Assembly (NCBI RefSeq): GCF_006547145.1
Contig: NZ_CP041244.1
Location: 1,302,001-1,366,000 of the forward strand
Length of the DNA: 64,000 bases
Source: Actinomadura sp. WMMA1423
Lineage (GTDB): Bacteria > Actinomycetota > Actinomycetes > Streptosporangiales > Streptosporangiaceae
Direction: 5' to 3'
The position numbers and the translations under genes are program-made. Position 1 is the first letter of the stretch; every line of letters starts with the position of its first letter. This document shows positions 16,528 through 25,700 of the stretch, one piece after another. The notes beneath the pieces were generated by a model. The model did no database searches. It had not been told where the DNA came from and saw only the letters and a list, made by a program, of their open reading frames with translations.

Positions 16528-17742
16528 ATGAGCGCCGCCAAAGCCGAGTTCCCCTTCGGCCCGGTTCCCCCGGCCGAGGCCCTGCAGATCATGCGGGCGA
16601 TCCGCAGCGATCGTCCGATGACGAAGGTCTCCTTCCCCATCGGCGGTGACTGCTGGATGATCCACCGGCACGAGACATGCCGGGCCGTTCTCGAGGACCG
16701 CCGCTTCGTACGCAAGCCGTTCACCGACGGCCGTCCGGTCCCCTACGCCTTCGAGTTCCCTGCATTCCTCACGCAGACGCTGCAGTTCATGGACCCGCCC
16801 GACCATACGCGGTTCCGGCGCCTGGTCTCGAAGGCGTTCACGCTGCGGCGCGTCGAGCAGCTGCGCGGAAAGGTACGGGAAGTCGCCGACGACCTGGTCG
16901 ACGCGATGGTCGACACGGGTCCGCCCGCAAACCTCGTCGACTCCTTCGCCCTCCGGCTCCCCATCCGCGTCATCGGCGACATGCTCGGGGTACCGGAAGA
17001 GGGCCGGGCGAACTTCGTCCAGTGGAGTCACGCGATGCTGGCCACGTCCGGCATGACCACGGAGGAGGTCACCGACGCGATGACCTCGCTCTACCTCTAC
17101 CTGCAGGAGCTCATGGCGCGGAAGCGAACCGACCCGCAGGACGATCTGCTCAGTGCCTTGGTGGCCGCCCGCGACGCCGACGACCGGCTCACCGACGACG
17201 AGATCATCCAGATCGCGATGCTCCTGGTCGGCGGCGGTTTCGACAACACCGCGAACTTCATCGAACTGGGCGTGCAGGCACTGCTGGCCGATCCCGCCCA
17301 GCATGCCGCCCTGATGGCCGACATCGACGGCGTCATCCCGACCGCGGTCGAGGAGATCCTGCGGCACGGCGGCTTCGCGCTCGGCCGCGAGATGAGCGGC
17401 TTCGCCGGCCTCGTCCCCTTCGTCGCCTCCGAGGACGTCGAACTCCACGGCGTCCTTATCAAAGCCGGCGACGCGGTCGCCGTCGACCTGGCGACCGCCA
17501 ACCACGATGACGACGTCTTCACCGGCTCCGACGCGTTCGACGTGACGCGGGCTCGCAACCCCCACCTGACCCTCAGCCACGGAATCCACCACTGCCTCGG
17601 CGCCCCGCTCGCCCGCTTGGAGCTTCAGGTCGGCATCGCCACCCTCTTCCGCCGGCTGCCCGAACTGAAACTCGCCGGCGAACCCGTCTACCTGGACGGC
17701 GTCCTCACCGGCGGCATGACCGACCTCCCCATCAGCTGGTAA
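16528..17742 (+). CDS. Cytochrome P450 with unusual signature motifs
   Basis: A 404-residue class I bacterial P450. The K-helix ExxR is Glu276-Arg279 and the heme cysteine is Cys356 in LSHGIHHCLGAPLARLE. Two positions deviate. The aromatic residue usual seven before the cysteine (FG-HG-H-C) is replaced by Leu-Ser, and the I-helix reads VGGGFDNTAN instead of the common AGxET/DT. ATG 16528 follows an AGGAG site at 16513. With its ferredoxin and the BVMO upstream it probably performs a first hydroxylation of a terpenoid or steroid substrate. Because the heme pocket is atypical, some altered reactivity is possible. Confidence 0.9.
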   Translation: MSAAKAEFPFGPVPPAEALQIMRAIRSDRPMTKVSFPIGGDCWMIHRHETCRAVLEDRRFVRKPFTDGRPVPYAFEFPAFLTQTLQFMDPPDHTRFRRLVSKAFTLRRVEQLRGKVREVADDLVDAMVDTGPPANLVDSFALRLPIRVIGDMLGVPEEGRANFVQWSHAMLATSGMTTEEVTDAMTSLYLYLQELMARKRTDPQDDLLSALVAARDADDRLTDDEIIQIAMLLVGGGFDNTANFIELGVQALLADPAQHAALMADIDGVIPTAVEEILRHGGFALGREMSGFAGLVPFVASEDVELHGVLIKAGDAVAVDLATANHDDDVFTGSDAFDVTRARNPHLTLSHGIHHCLGAPLARLELQVGIATLFRRLPELKLAGEPVYLDGVLTGGMTDLPISW

Positions 17743-18141
17743 CTCCAGGATCCGCCGCACACCTGACCAGCGGCTCGGCCACCCACGCAGGGGACGGGGT
17801 TATGCGCGGACGCCAAGGCGTTCCAGGCCGAAACAGAGCGGCGCGTCAAGGCGGTGAAGAAGGCGATAGGGCGGGCAAGGAGCCGGTCAGCGGCGACCGA
17901 GTCATCCTGATCGGCTACGACACCGCCCCCTACAGGTGCGCACGTTCTCGGGGGAAGAACCATACGCCGTGTCCCAGCCTCGGAGTGTGCAGGGCTGTGG
18001 GTGCCGCCCAATCCCAGGCGGGAGTGTGGCGCGCTACTCCTTGAGTAGTTCACTCCTCGACGCGAACCAACGACTGACGCCTGATCGAGCCGGATGCTCG
18101 ATCAGGCGGTCTCCGAGGAAGCCCCACGAGTTGAGGCGAGC
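17743..18141. other. Gene-free stretch between the P450 cluster and the first att-type repeat
   Basis: No ORF here looks like a gene. A short rightward frame around 17807-17905 reads AKAFQAETERRVKAVKKAIG and stops. Its amphipathic lysine/arginine-rich look suggests the end of some broken gene, but I cannot assign it. Confidence 0.5.
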
Positions 18142-18315
18142 CGCGGGGAGCCAATCAGGGAGCCACCGTGGTCGGGCTCCCCCGGACCTGCCGCGACTCC
18201 CCAGGACGTTTCCGCAGGTGAGAGGCTCCCCTGTCGACTTCCATCGACCTTGATCGACTGGTCTGCTGTGCCTGGGGGTCAAGGGGTCGTGGGTTCAAAT
18301 CCCGCCGTCCCGACA
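18142..18315 (+). repeat. Attachment-type repeat, copy A, with tRNA-Pro(GGG) 3' half
   Basis: The segment starts with paired GGGAGCCA motifs and ends with a 43-bp core (18272-18314) running from the anticodon loop CTGGGGG through the T-arm GTGGGTTCAAATCCC to the acceptor end CGTCCCGAC. This is the 3' half of a tRNA-Pro(GGG) gene, since the anticodon stem would be CTTGA/TCAAG. The 5' half of the tRNA is absent. The same core, with the same 30-40 bases upstream, recurs at 46270-46312. tRNA-Pro is a known integration site of actinomycete integrative elements such as pSAM2, so this is read as an att remnant. Confidence 0.78.
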
Positions 18316-18634
18316 GAGTTTATGCAGGTCAGAGGGCTAAACCTGAGTCGCTCCGTGGCTCCCCCAACGGCGGTGGGGAGCCACAGAGGGAGCCAACGCC
18401 CGCAGGCTCGGGCCCAGAAAGCGGCTTTCGTCTCAGTGGATAGATCACGTTGGCCGGAAATGCGTGTCAGGCACATGACACCGGTCAAGAAGTCCTCGCT
18501 GTCCGCCCAGGTGAACATCCAAAGATCCTTCGCTGAGCCAGCCGAGCCTCCCAGCCGTCGACAGGCGCCCGGGACGAGGAATATGAAACGCCCCGGATGG
18601 GATGGAGGCTCGTTCTCCCTGCGTAGAGCGAGTC
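18316..18634. other. Gene-free stretch after att copy A
   Basis: It contains a second paired GGGAGCCA motif (18375-18393, in GGGGAGCCACAGAGGGAGCC) and an 18-base segment ACCGGTCAAGAAGTCCTC (about 18480-18497) that recurs at 28951-28968 directly after repeat copy B. No convincing gene is seen. It looks like element-border debris. Confidence 0.5.
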
Positions 18635-19580
18635 ATGGCACGTGCGCCCCCATATCCCCCTGAGCTGCGCAGGCGTGCGGTCCGCATGATGGCCGAGGTC
18701 CGTCCGGACTACCCGAGTGAGTGGTCGGCGATGAGGCCGTCGCAGCCAAGCTGGGAGTCATCTCTCGACCGAGACGGTGCGCAGTGCGGCGAGCGAACGA
18801 GAGGCTCAAGGCCGCGGCGGGCGTCTTCGCGGTCGAGCTCGACCGGCCGCACAAGTACTGATCGCGTTCGTCGACGCATTCAAGAAGCTGTTCGGGGCCG
18901 AGCCGATCTGCCGGGTGCTGTCTCCGCAAGGCACCAAGATCGCCGCTCACCTACCGCGCCGCCAAGTCTCGTCTGGCATCGCCCAGGCGGTCCGTGACGG
19001 TGGCCCAGGACCGAGATCACCCTCACCTTCGAGGCCGACTATCGGGTCTATGGCGCACGGAAGGTCTGGCGGCAGTTACAGCGCGAGGGCTACCAGGTGG
19101 CAGGCTGCCCGGTGAGGAGCGCCTGATGCGCTAACCCGGCCTGCACCGCGCCCGCTGCGGCCGCAAGATTCGCGCCACCGTGCGCGCTGATGGGCACGAA
19201 CGTGCGACCGACCTGCTGCGCCGAGACTTCACCGCGACCCCGCCGAACCGCCAAGCGGTGGCCGACTTCACGCACGTGACCACCTGGGCCGCCGTCGTCT
19301 ACGTCGGGTTCGTAATCGTCATCTTCTCGCGTCCGATCGTCGGATGGGCGGACGCGTCCCACAAGCGCACCCGGCTGGTCCTGGACGCCCTGGACATGAC
19401 GCTGTGGCGGCTCGACCGGGCCGAAACACCCGGCGGCCCGGCCTGATGCACCACAGCGACGCCAGGTCGCAACACACGTCTTCCCGGTTCACCACCCACC
19501 TGATCGACGTCGGGATCGACGCCTCCACCGGCACCGTCGGCAACGCGTTCGGCAACGCATTGATGGAGTCGGCAAGCACC
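18635..19580 (+). pseudogene. Degenerate IS3-family insertion sequence (orfA and orfB)
   Basis: From ATG 18635 the frame starts MARAPPYPPELRRRAVRMMA, the N-terminus of an IS3 orfA, then shifts frame within 40 codons. The orfB start IAFVDAFKKLFGAEPICRVL appears in another frame near 18860. The catalytic core DFTHVTTWAAVVYVGF (first Asp) is in the ORF at 19180-19446. HHSDARSQHTSSRFTTHLID (second Asp) follows in yet another frame up to about 19577. The segment with the catalytic Glu is missing. At least three frameshifts and the missing 3' end make this an inactive relic. I could not define terminal inverted repeats. Confidence 0.8.
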
Positions 19581-19798
19581 AGCCACCACGTAACACCTTG
19601 CCGAGGCGATGGGGCTCCTCCCTCCACCCCATCTCCCTGGGGACCTCACCTGGCGCCACCGGCTAAACAAGTCCTGCAGGCTCGCCGCATGACCGCCGCC
19701 CACCTCCGCACGCTCGAAACCCGGGACACAGCGTGCCGCGAAGGAACCAACGCCTCTATCCGCTACCGGGCCCGCGCGTCCGCCGCCACGCGTACCGG

Positions 19799-20389
19799 CT
19801 ACGTCAGATGCGTGAGCGTGTCGGCGGTGCGGCGGGCGCCGGCGCGGATCAGTTCGTCCAACTCGGGTTCGTCCCGCGGCCGCTCGGCGAGAAGGGACAG
19901 TGTCCGCACCTGCTCGTGCAGTTCCGCGAATTCCATGGGTGTGAGATCCGCGTTTTCTCCCGCCGGACGGAAAACGACACCATGGGAATCCGATTCGTCT
20001 AGCATCGCATCGAATTCCTGGCTGATATCCAGAGTGAGCGTCGAGGCCCAATCAGCCCACTCCCTGAGAACGAACCCGGGCGCCAGCCCGCGCAAGACGA
20101 TTTCACCGGCCATGGCTGGAGCGTCGCCGAGTTCTTCGCATCCCACCGGGAAGGACGGCTCCTGCACCGTGTTCCCCAGCTCGCGCAGGCAGCCATGCAT
20201 GCCTTTCTCGTCCAGCCCCGGCGCCAGAAGCCGTTCTTTCGACGCAGGGTCCACCCGGCTGGTGGAACACGCGTCTATCAGTGGCAGGACCCGGTACAGG
20301 CAGCTCGCGCCGAAGGCCAGGGCCGAGTCCGGAGTCGCGTCCCGCAAGCGTGCGTTGAGCGCCTCATGCGTGACTTCAATGGCACCCAA
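19799..20389 (-). CDS. Hypothetical protein
   Basis: An approximately 196-residue acidic protein of unknown family. I place the start at TTG 20389 because GGAGG lies four bases upstream. The frame is open further but becomes Arg/Pro/Ser-rich and unlike coding sequence. It contains ALAFGASCLYRVLPLIDACS near residue 25, a WADWASTLTLDISQEFDAML stretch in the middle and a helical C-terminus (TPMEFAELHEQVRTLSLLAE). There are no membrane segments or signal peptide. The codon pattern is regular, so it may be real. It stands alone among insertion-sequence and mobile-element debris, which suggests acquired cargo. Confidence 0.45.
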   Translation of the reverse strand: MGAIEVTHEALNARLRDATPDSALAFGASCLYRVLPLIDACSTSRVDPASKERLLAPGLDEKGMHGCLRELGNTVQEPSFPVGCEELGDAPAMAGEIVLRGLAPGFVLREWADWASTLTLDISQEFDAMLDESDSHGVVFRPAGENADLTPMEFAELHEQVRTLSLLAERPRDEPELDELIRAGARRTADTLTHLT

Positions 20390-21245
20390 ACATCCTCCAA
20401 GGCGAGTCCTTGGGACCACCCCTGAACTGGGAGCCGTCAACGGTAGCACCAGATTGAGCCAGCGCGGGCGTGCGGTCGAGATGCTGGGCCGCTTACAGCA
20501 CGGCGGGGGGCCTGATCGAGGGTAAGAGCCCGGCTCGGACGGCCGGCCACTGGGCCGAAGGCGCGAAGGGGCGACTGGAGGTACCTGTCGCGCCCGACTG
20601 CGGCGGGGGCTCCGGCGATATCCCCTGACCTGCCGGGGCACGTGGAAAAATGAAACTACCGCACGATTCCGAAACGTCGCGTTTCAATGAATGACTGCCG
20701 AATTCATGTAGTAAAATTGGAACGGCCGCTGTCGGACAAGGGCGGAAATGTTGGGGATACCGTTCAGGAGCCCCTCGGCTTGGTTACGCGAGTTCGGGGC
20801 CACTCCCTCTTGCTGATGTCATGGACGCGGCACTCCGAAGGTCGTGCCAGTAACGCCTGGGAGTAAGTGCCGACGGTAGCCAGCACCCGGTCCGCTCGGC
20901 CGGACCAGTCGGTAGCCTTCTCCTCGACGCAAACCACGCCTGGCGCCACATCGAGCCGCCGAGCCGATGATCTGTTCGTCATAGACGGTGCCTGAGCTGA
21001 GGAAAAAACACTGATCGTCTGCCAATCCTGCCACGACCTCGTCCACACCGGATAGTCCACCGCAACCATGCAGCAGCCACCGGAGAGCCCGTTGCAGTGA
21101 AAGCTGCACGGCGGGTTCGGGAGGAGGTCGTCGGAAAAGGACCAGCCCCACGCTGGCACCTCGCCGACGGCTCACCTCGCGCTGCCCTGACGCTGCGATG
21201 TCCCCGGCACGAGGAGCCAGAGGCCACGCTTCGTGTGAGGAAACG
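20390..21245. other. Region without an assignable gene
   Basis: The segment around 20650-20730 is noticeably A/T-richer than its surroundings and holds a palindrome GAAACGTCGCGTTTC (20671-20685), possibly a promoter/operator. Two overlapping leftward frames (20764-21159 and 20819-21595) are open but show no recognisable family. The first contains RLDVAPGVVCVEEKATDW, which could be the end of a frameshifted gene. From 21181 the sequence belongs to a duplicated segment described separately. Confidence 0.4.
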
Positions 21246-21440
21246 ATGCGAGTCACGTTGCTGCTACTGCCGTATCTCTTCCCTGAATGGTCGATCACGC
21301 TGGATCGAGAAGGGATCTGGAGGGCGACGGGGCGCGTCCTGATCTCGGCGTCCGACCTGGACGGGTTGATGGACCTGCTCCACACCGCCGACCCAGAAGC
21401 CTTCGAGCGCGCCTTCCGCCAGCTCGAAGGGCGGAAATGA
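21246..21440 (+). CDS. Small conserved protein (duplicated paralogue)
   Basis: A 64-residue protein, MRVTLLLLPYLFPEW at the N-terminus and DLMDLLHTADPEAFERAF-like near the end, preceded by GAGGA. A paralogue at 48348-48542 differs at only a handful of residues (for example PYLF/QHLF and RQLEGRK/LQLEERK). Most differences are conservative, so the frame is under selection or recently copied. The hydrophobic start is short and followed by a charged body. The function is unknown. In the other copy it lies downstream of an anti-sigma-type ATPase. Confidence 0.6.
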   Translation: MRVTLLLLPYLFPEWSITLDREGIWRATGRVLISASDLDGLMDLLHTADPEAFERAFRQLEGRK

Positions 21441-21720
21441 GCGACTGGTGAGAGCAACCCCTCCGTGCGGCAAGTGCTGGCAGGCCGCGCGATCAAGAGC
21501 CGTTCGATCACGGACGTCGACGACCAGAGCGCACTGGACCCGTAGGAGCCGACGGCGCTGATCTGCTCTGTGCATCCTGCGGCAGCGGAGCCCACGCGTT
21601 CGGGAAGGCGGCCATGGCCAGGCGCGCTTGCGGGCTCGGGCCAGCCGGTGGGGGTGAGGGAGCGCCGCCCGCTGGGCGTGCTTCTCGCGTGTGCACGACG
21701 GCTCTTCGAGCAGCGTCGGC
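21437..21720 (+). pseudogene. Disrupted copy of the second small ORF
   Basis: The frame begins with an ATGA overlap, as in the copy at 48539-48826, but the third and fourth codons, CGG CGA there, are TGG TGA here, so translation stops after four residues. The remaining sequence still matches the intact copy. This points to a nonsense mutation after duplication. Confidence 0.55.
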
Positions 21721-22131
21721 CTGGGCGTGACGCTCCTGGAGGCTGCGCAGCTGAGCAACGGTGTCGAGCAGGCTGATGAAGTTGGCGACGAGCAGCATCA
21801 TCGATACCACCGTTCGGTCCTTCGCCGTGCCGGTGAGCGCGAGCAGGCGGGCTGTGGTGCGCAGCGCGTTGCCTGCCGGAGTCGGGGTGGGGATACGGCC
21901 GTAGGGGGCGCGGGCCGCGCGGTCGTAGGCATTGGCGGCGCGGTGGAGGTGACGGTTACCGGTAACTCGGGCTGCGACGTGAAGGGCATCGGAGGCCGCC
22001 CAGCAGGCGTCCTGCGCAGCATGCGGGTTGGTGACAAGGTGCCGCCGAATCTGGGCGGTGGCGAAGGCCGCGGGACGGGCCGCATCGTCGTAGAACGCCT
22101 GGCGCTCCTCCGGCGTCAACTCATCCCGGCC
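21508..22131 (-). pseudogene. C-terminal remnant of a mobilisation relaxase
   Basis: The minus frame from about 22125 to 21682 reads DELTPEERQAFYDDAARPAA, then CWAASDALHVAARVTGNRHL, AYDRAARAPYGRIPTPTPAG and NALRTTARLLALTG. These motifs are characteristic of the C-terminal helical part of actinobacterial relaxase/mobilisation nucleases. The N-terminal catalytic relaxase domain (Tyr and HUH motifs) is absent. The reading frame runs on into the duplicated segment without meaning. It shows that a mobilisable or conjugative element once occupied this site. Confidence 0.68.
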
Positions 22132-22310
22132 AGCGGTCGGCTGACAGTGCGCGACAGGCGAGGCCCAGCGCTGGCGAAGACGGGATAGGGACTGACACCT
22201 ACCGGGTTCCGGCATGAATCCTTGGTGTGCTGCCGCGCGTCTGACAAGTTGGGGTGTGCGTCCAAGGGGTTCTGTCCAATCTGGGCAGTCGGCGGTGAGG
22301 GAGGCGATCG

Positions 22311-22763
22311 GTGACCGGGAACGAGTTGGTTGCAAAGGCGGCGGTCGGGTATCTGCGGCGGGTAGCTGGCCGTGCGGACGCCGAGGTGGACCGTGCGTTA
22401 GACGCTGGGATGGATGCGGTACACGACCTGGTGACCGGCAAGCTTGGCGCCGATCCGGCATTTGCGGCGTTGGCTGAACAGTCCCCGGGCAGACAGGTAG
22501 GTGACCAGGCGGTACGTCGGGTTACCGACGCGGTCGAGACCGATCCCGCTTTCGGCGAGCGGCTGCGCCTCCTGGTAGGGGATCTGCAGCACCACGAAGG
22601 CGGATCGACGGCGTCGGGCGAGTGCTTGGTGGCTATCGGTGGCAACAACTCCGCGACCGTCTCCACTGGCGACGGCACGACCAGTGTGTCTCAGCACGCC
22701 ACCGCGTTGGGGCCGGGTCGGGTTTACCAAGCGGGCCAGGATCAGACGATCAGCGGGCGATGA
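22311..22763 (+). CDS. Small partner protein of the STAND/TPR NTPase
   Basis: A 150-residue protein starting at GTG 22311 after a GAGGGAGG site. The first 100 residues are helical and acidic (YLRRVAGRADAEVDRALDAG). They are followed by a Gly/Asn/Ser/Thr-rich strand segment VAIGGNNSATVSTGDGTTSV, similar to the low-complexity linkers seen before actinobacterial TPR-NTPases. There are no membrane helices. Its stop overlaps the start of the large NTPase gene (ATGA at 22760), so both are translated together. A sensor or adaptor role for the NTPase is inferred from this pairing alone. Confidence 0.7.
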   Translation: MTGNELVAKAAVGYLRRVAGRADAEVDRALDAGMDAVHDLVTGKLGADPAFAALAEQSPGRQVGDQAVRRVTDAVETDPAFGERLRLLVGDLQHHEGGSTASGECLVAIGGNNSATVSTGDGTTSVSQHATALGPGRVYQAGQDQTISGR

Positions 22764-25700
22764 CAGGCCGGGGGATGGGGGACGGCGTCAACCAGCATGC
22801 GGTCGCCTCGGGGTTCGCGCGGGTGTTCCAGGCCGCCGGGAACTTGATCGTCTACGAGGCCGCTGAGTGTTACCGCCTCGGATGCTGGCCCGCTCAGGGC
22901 ATCAATGCGCCCGCCAGCGCGCAGGTGGGCACGCCCACAGGGGTGGATGCGTGGGAGCAGCCGAGCGTGCTGCTGCAAGCGTCCAACGCGCTGGTCGGAT
23001 TCACTGGCCGCGCCGATGAGCGACAGCGGTTGCTGCAGTGGCGGGACGGGCCAGCAGGGTTGGCGGTGCGGTTGGTGCACGGACCGGGCGGGCAAGGCAA
23101 GACCCGGCTGGCCGGGCAGGTCGCTGGTGAGTGGGCGGCGCAGGGGTGGGTCGTGATGGGCGCCTACCACCGCCGCGACCGTCAGGGCCCCACTGTGTTT
23201 CAGGCGCCGCGGCTAGAGGGTGCGGCAGGGGTGCTGGTGGCGGTGGACTACGCGGAACGGTGGGACATCGCCGATCTGTTGACTTTGCTGCACGACACCC
23301 GGATCAGTGCCGGTGCGGGCGTAGCCGTGCGGGTGCTGCTGCTGGCGCGGCCAGCGGGGACCTGGTGGCAGACCCTGCAGTACCGCATCAAGCATGATTT
23401 AGATCTGACAGCCACCCGGACCGAGTTGAGACCTTTGGAGAACGATCCAGCGGTTACGCGGGAGGGGTTGTTCACCGCGGCGCGGGACCGGTTCGCCGAC
23501 CTGCTGAAGGTCCCCGCCGCCAAAGGCATTGCTCCGCCGACGGCGTTGGCCGATCACGAAGATTACCGGCTGGTGCTGGCCGTGCACATGGCCGCGCTGG
23601 CCACCGTGCTGGGCCATGACCGTTCCGGTGCCCCGCCCGCTGATCCGGTAGAGGTGTCGGAGTTCTTGCTGGGCCGTGAACGCGCTTTTTGGCAGGACCT
23701 GCACGCCCGCACTGACGCCCCGTTAGCGACAACCCCCGACGCAATGGCACAAGTGGTCTATATTGCCACTTTGGCTGGTCCGCTCAGCCACACCGACGCC
23801 ATCAACGCCCTGGAATGGGCCGCCATCGAGTCCCGGGAACACCCTGGCCAACTCCTCAAAGACCACGCGCTGTGCTATCCGCCCCCCGCCGACGACGCAG
23901 CCGTTGAGGGCATTACGACGGTGCCGAGAGCCACAGCGCTGGCAACCAGGATGCTGGAACCGCTGTATCCCGACCGGCTCGGCGAGGACTACCTCGCCTT
24001 GCTCACCTGCGGCCACGCCCACGACTTCCCCTGTGACATGTGGGCGGACAACGCGCTCTCGCGGCTCCTCGCAGCACCAGCCGGGACCGAGCCCGGGAGG
24101 TCGGCGCTGCCACCTTCCACCAGGCGTCCAACCCCGCCAGTATGGGCTCGGCACGCCTTGACCACCCTGATCGAGGCCGCAGCCCGGTGGCCGCATCTGG
24201 CCCACCTGCAGCTTTACCCACTGCTGAGGGCTCGTCCTTATCTGGCGTTGGAGGCCGGAGGCACTGCCTTGGCCGCCCTTGCCAGCTTGGAGGATGCGGA
24301 TCCGGCACTGCTGGAGGCCATCGAGAACCTCCTACCCAACCGGCACATCGATCTGGACATCGCTGCTGCCGCCCTGGCCAAACGGCTCGCAGAACACCGC
24401 CTGGCCGCCACCACCGCCCCCGCCCAACGCGCCCGCATCCACGACGTCCTCGCAATCCGCCTTTCCTACGCTGGCCAACACGACCACGCCCTAACCCAGA
24501 GCAGTACTGCCCTGCACATACGCCGAGAACTCACGGCTGCCCCGGACGGCGCCGCCTATTTGCCCGACCTGGCGATGTCGTTGAACAACCACGCCCTTCG
24601 GTTGGCGGAGGTAGGACGCCGGGACGAAGCCGTCCCCATCTCCCAGCAAGCCGTCGACGCCTATCGGGACCTAGCGGCGACCAACCGCGCCGCTCATCTA
24701 CCCGACCTGGCGATGTCGTTGAGCAACCATGCGGTACGGCTGGCGGAGGTAGGCCGACAGGACGAAGCCGTCCCCATCTCCCAACAAGCCGTCGACACCT
24801 ATCGGGACCTAGCGGCGACCAACCGCGCCGCCCATCTACCCGACCTGGCGATGTCGTTGAACAACCACGCCGACCTCCTGGCAGAGGTAGGACGCCGGGA
24901 CGAAGCCGTCCCCATCTCCCAACAAGCCGTCAAGATGCACCGGGACCTAGCGGCGGCTAACCGCGCCGCCCATCTACCCGACCTGGCGATGTCGTTGAAC
25001 AACCACGCCCTTCGGTTGGCGGAGGTTGGACGCCGGGACGAAGCCGTCCCCATCTCCCAACAAGCCGTCGAGATGCGCCGGGAGCTGGCAGCGACCAACC
25101 GCGCCGCCTATTTGCCCGACCTGGCCGCCTCGTTGAACAACCACGCCCTTCGGCTGGCAGAGGTAGGACGCCGGGACGAAGCCGTCCCCATCTCCCAACA
25201 AGCCGTCGACGCCTATCGGGACCTAGCGGCGACCAACCGCGCCGCCCATCTACCCGACCTGGCGATGTCGTTGAGCAACCATGCGGTACGGCTGGCGGAG
25301 GTAGGCCGACAGGACGAAGCCGTCCCCATCTCCCAACAAGCCGTCGAGATGCGCCGGGAGCTGACAGCGACCAACCGCGCCGCCCATATACCCGACCTAG
25401 CTATGTCGTTGAGCAACAACGCCACCCTTCTGGCACAGGTGGGGCGTCTAGAGGAAGCCGTCTCAATCTCCCAGGAAGCGCTCGAGTTACGCCGAGGCCT
25501 AGCAGCGACCAACCGCGCCGCCTACCTGCCCGGCCTGGCCGGCTCGTTGAACAACCACGCGCTCTTCCTGGCGAAGATGGGGCGTCGCAAGGAGGCCGTC
25601 TCGATCTCCCGAGAAGCCGTCGACGCCTATCGGGACCTGGCGGTGGCAAACCGCGCCGCCTACCTGCCCCGCCTGGCCGGCTCGTTGAACAACCACGCGC

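Larger units (their letters stand above)
21181..21720 (+). repeat. 540-bp duplicated segment, copy 1
   Basis: Starting at GCTGCCCTGACGCTGCGATG this stretch matches 48283-48822 with high identity (by eye close to nine in ten bases) and the same order of two small ORFs. In the 48-kb copy the segment directly follows an ATPase gene. Here only the last few codons' worth of that border is present and the ATPase is missing. Confidence 0.85.

Noticed and set aside
17802..18044. 80-codon ORF after the P450 gene
   Set aside because: No ribosome site or motif; a different frame of the same bases looks more protein-like but is only about 30 codons long.
18272..18314. A functional tRNA-Pro gene
   Set aside because: The D-arm, anticodon 5' stem and 5' acceptor strand are missing upstream; only the 3' half is present. 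The same holds at 46270-46312.
18279..18518. Leftward ORF ending VGTAGFEPTTP
   Set aside because: That ending is the translated reverse of the tRNA-Pro 3' half and a well-known annotation artefact, not a protein.
20764..21159. 131-codon leftward ORF as a real gene
   Set aside because: No family resemblance, Ser/Arg-rich composition, overlap with another open frame and the duplicated segment; kept only as an unexplained region.
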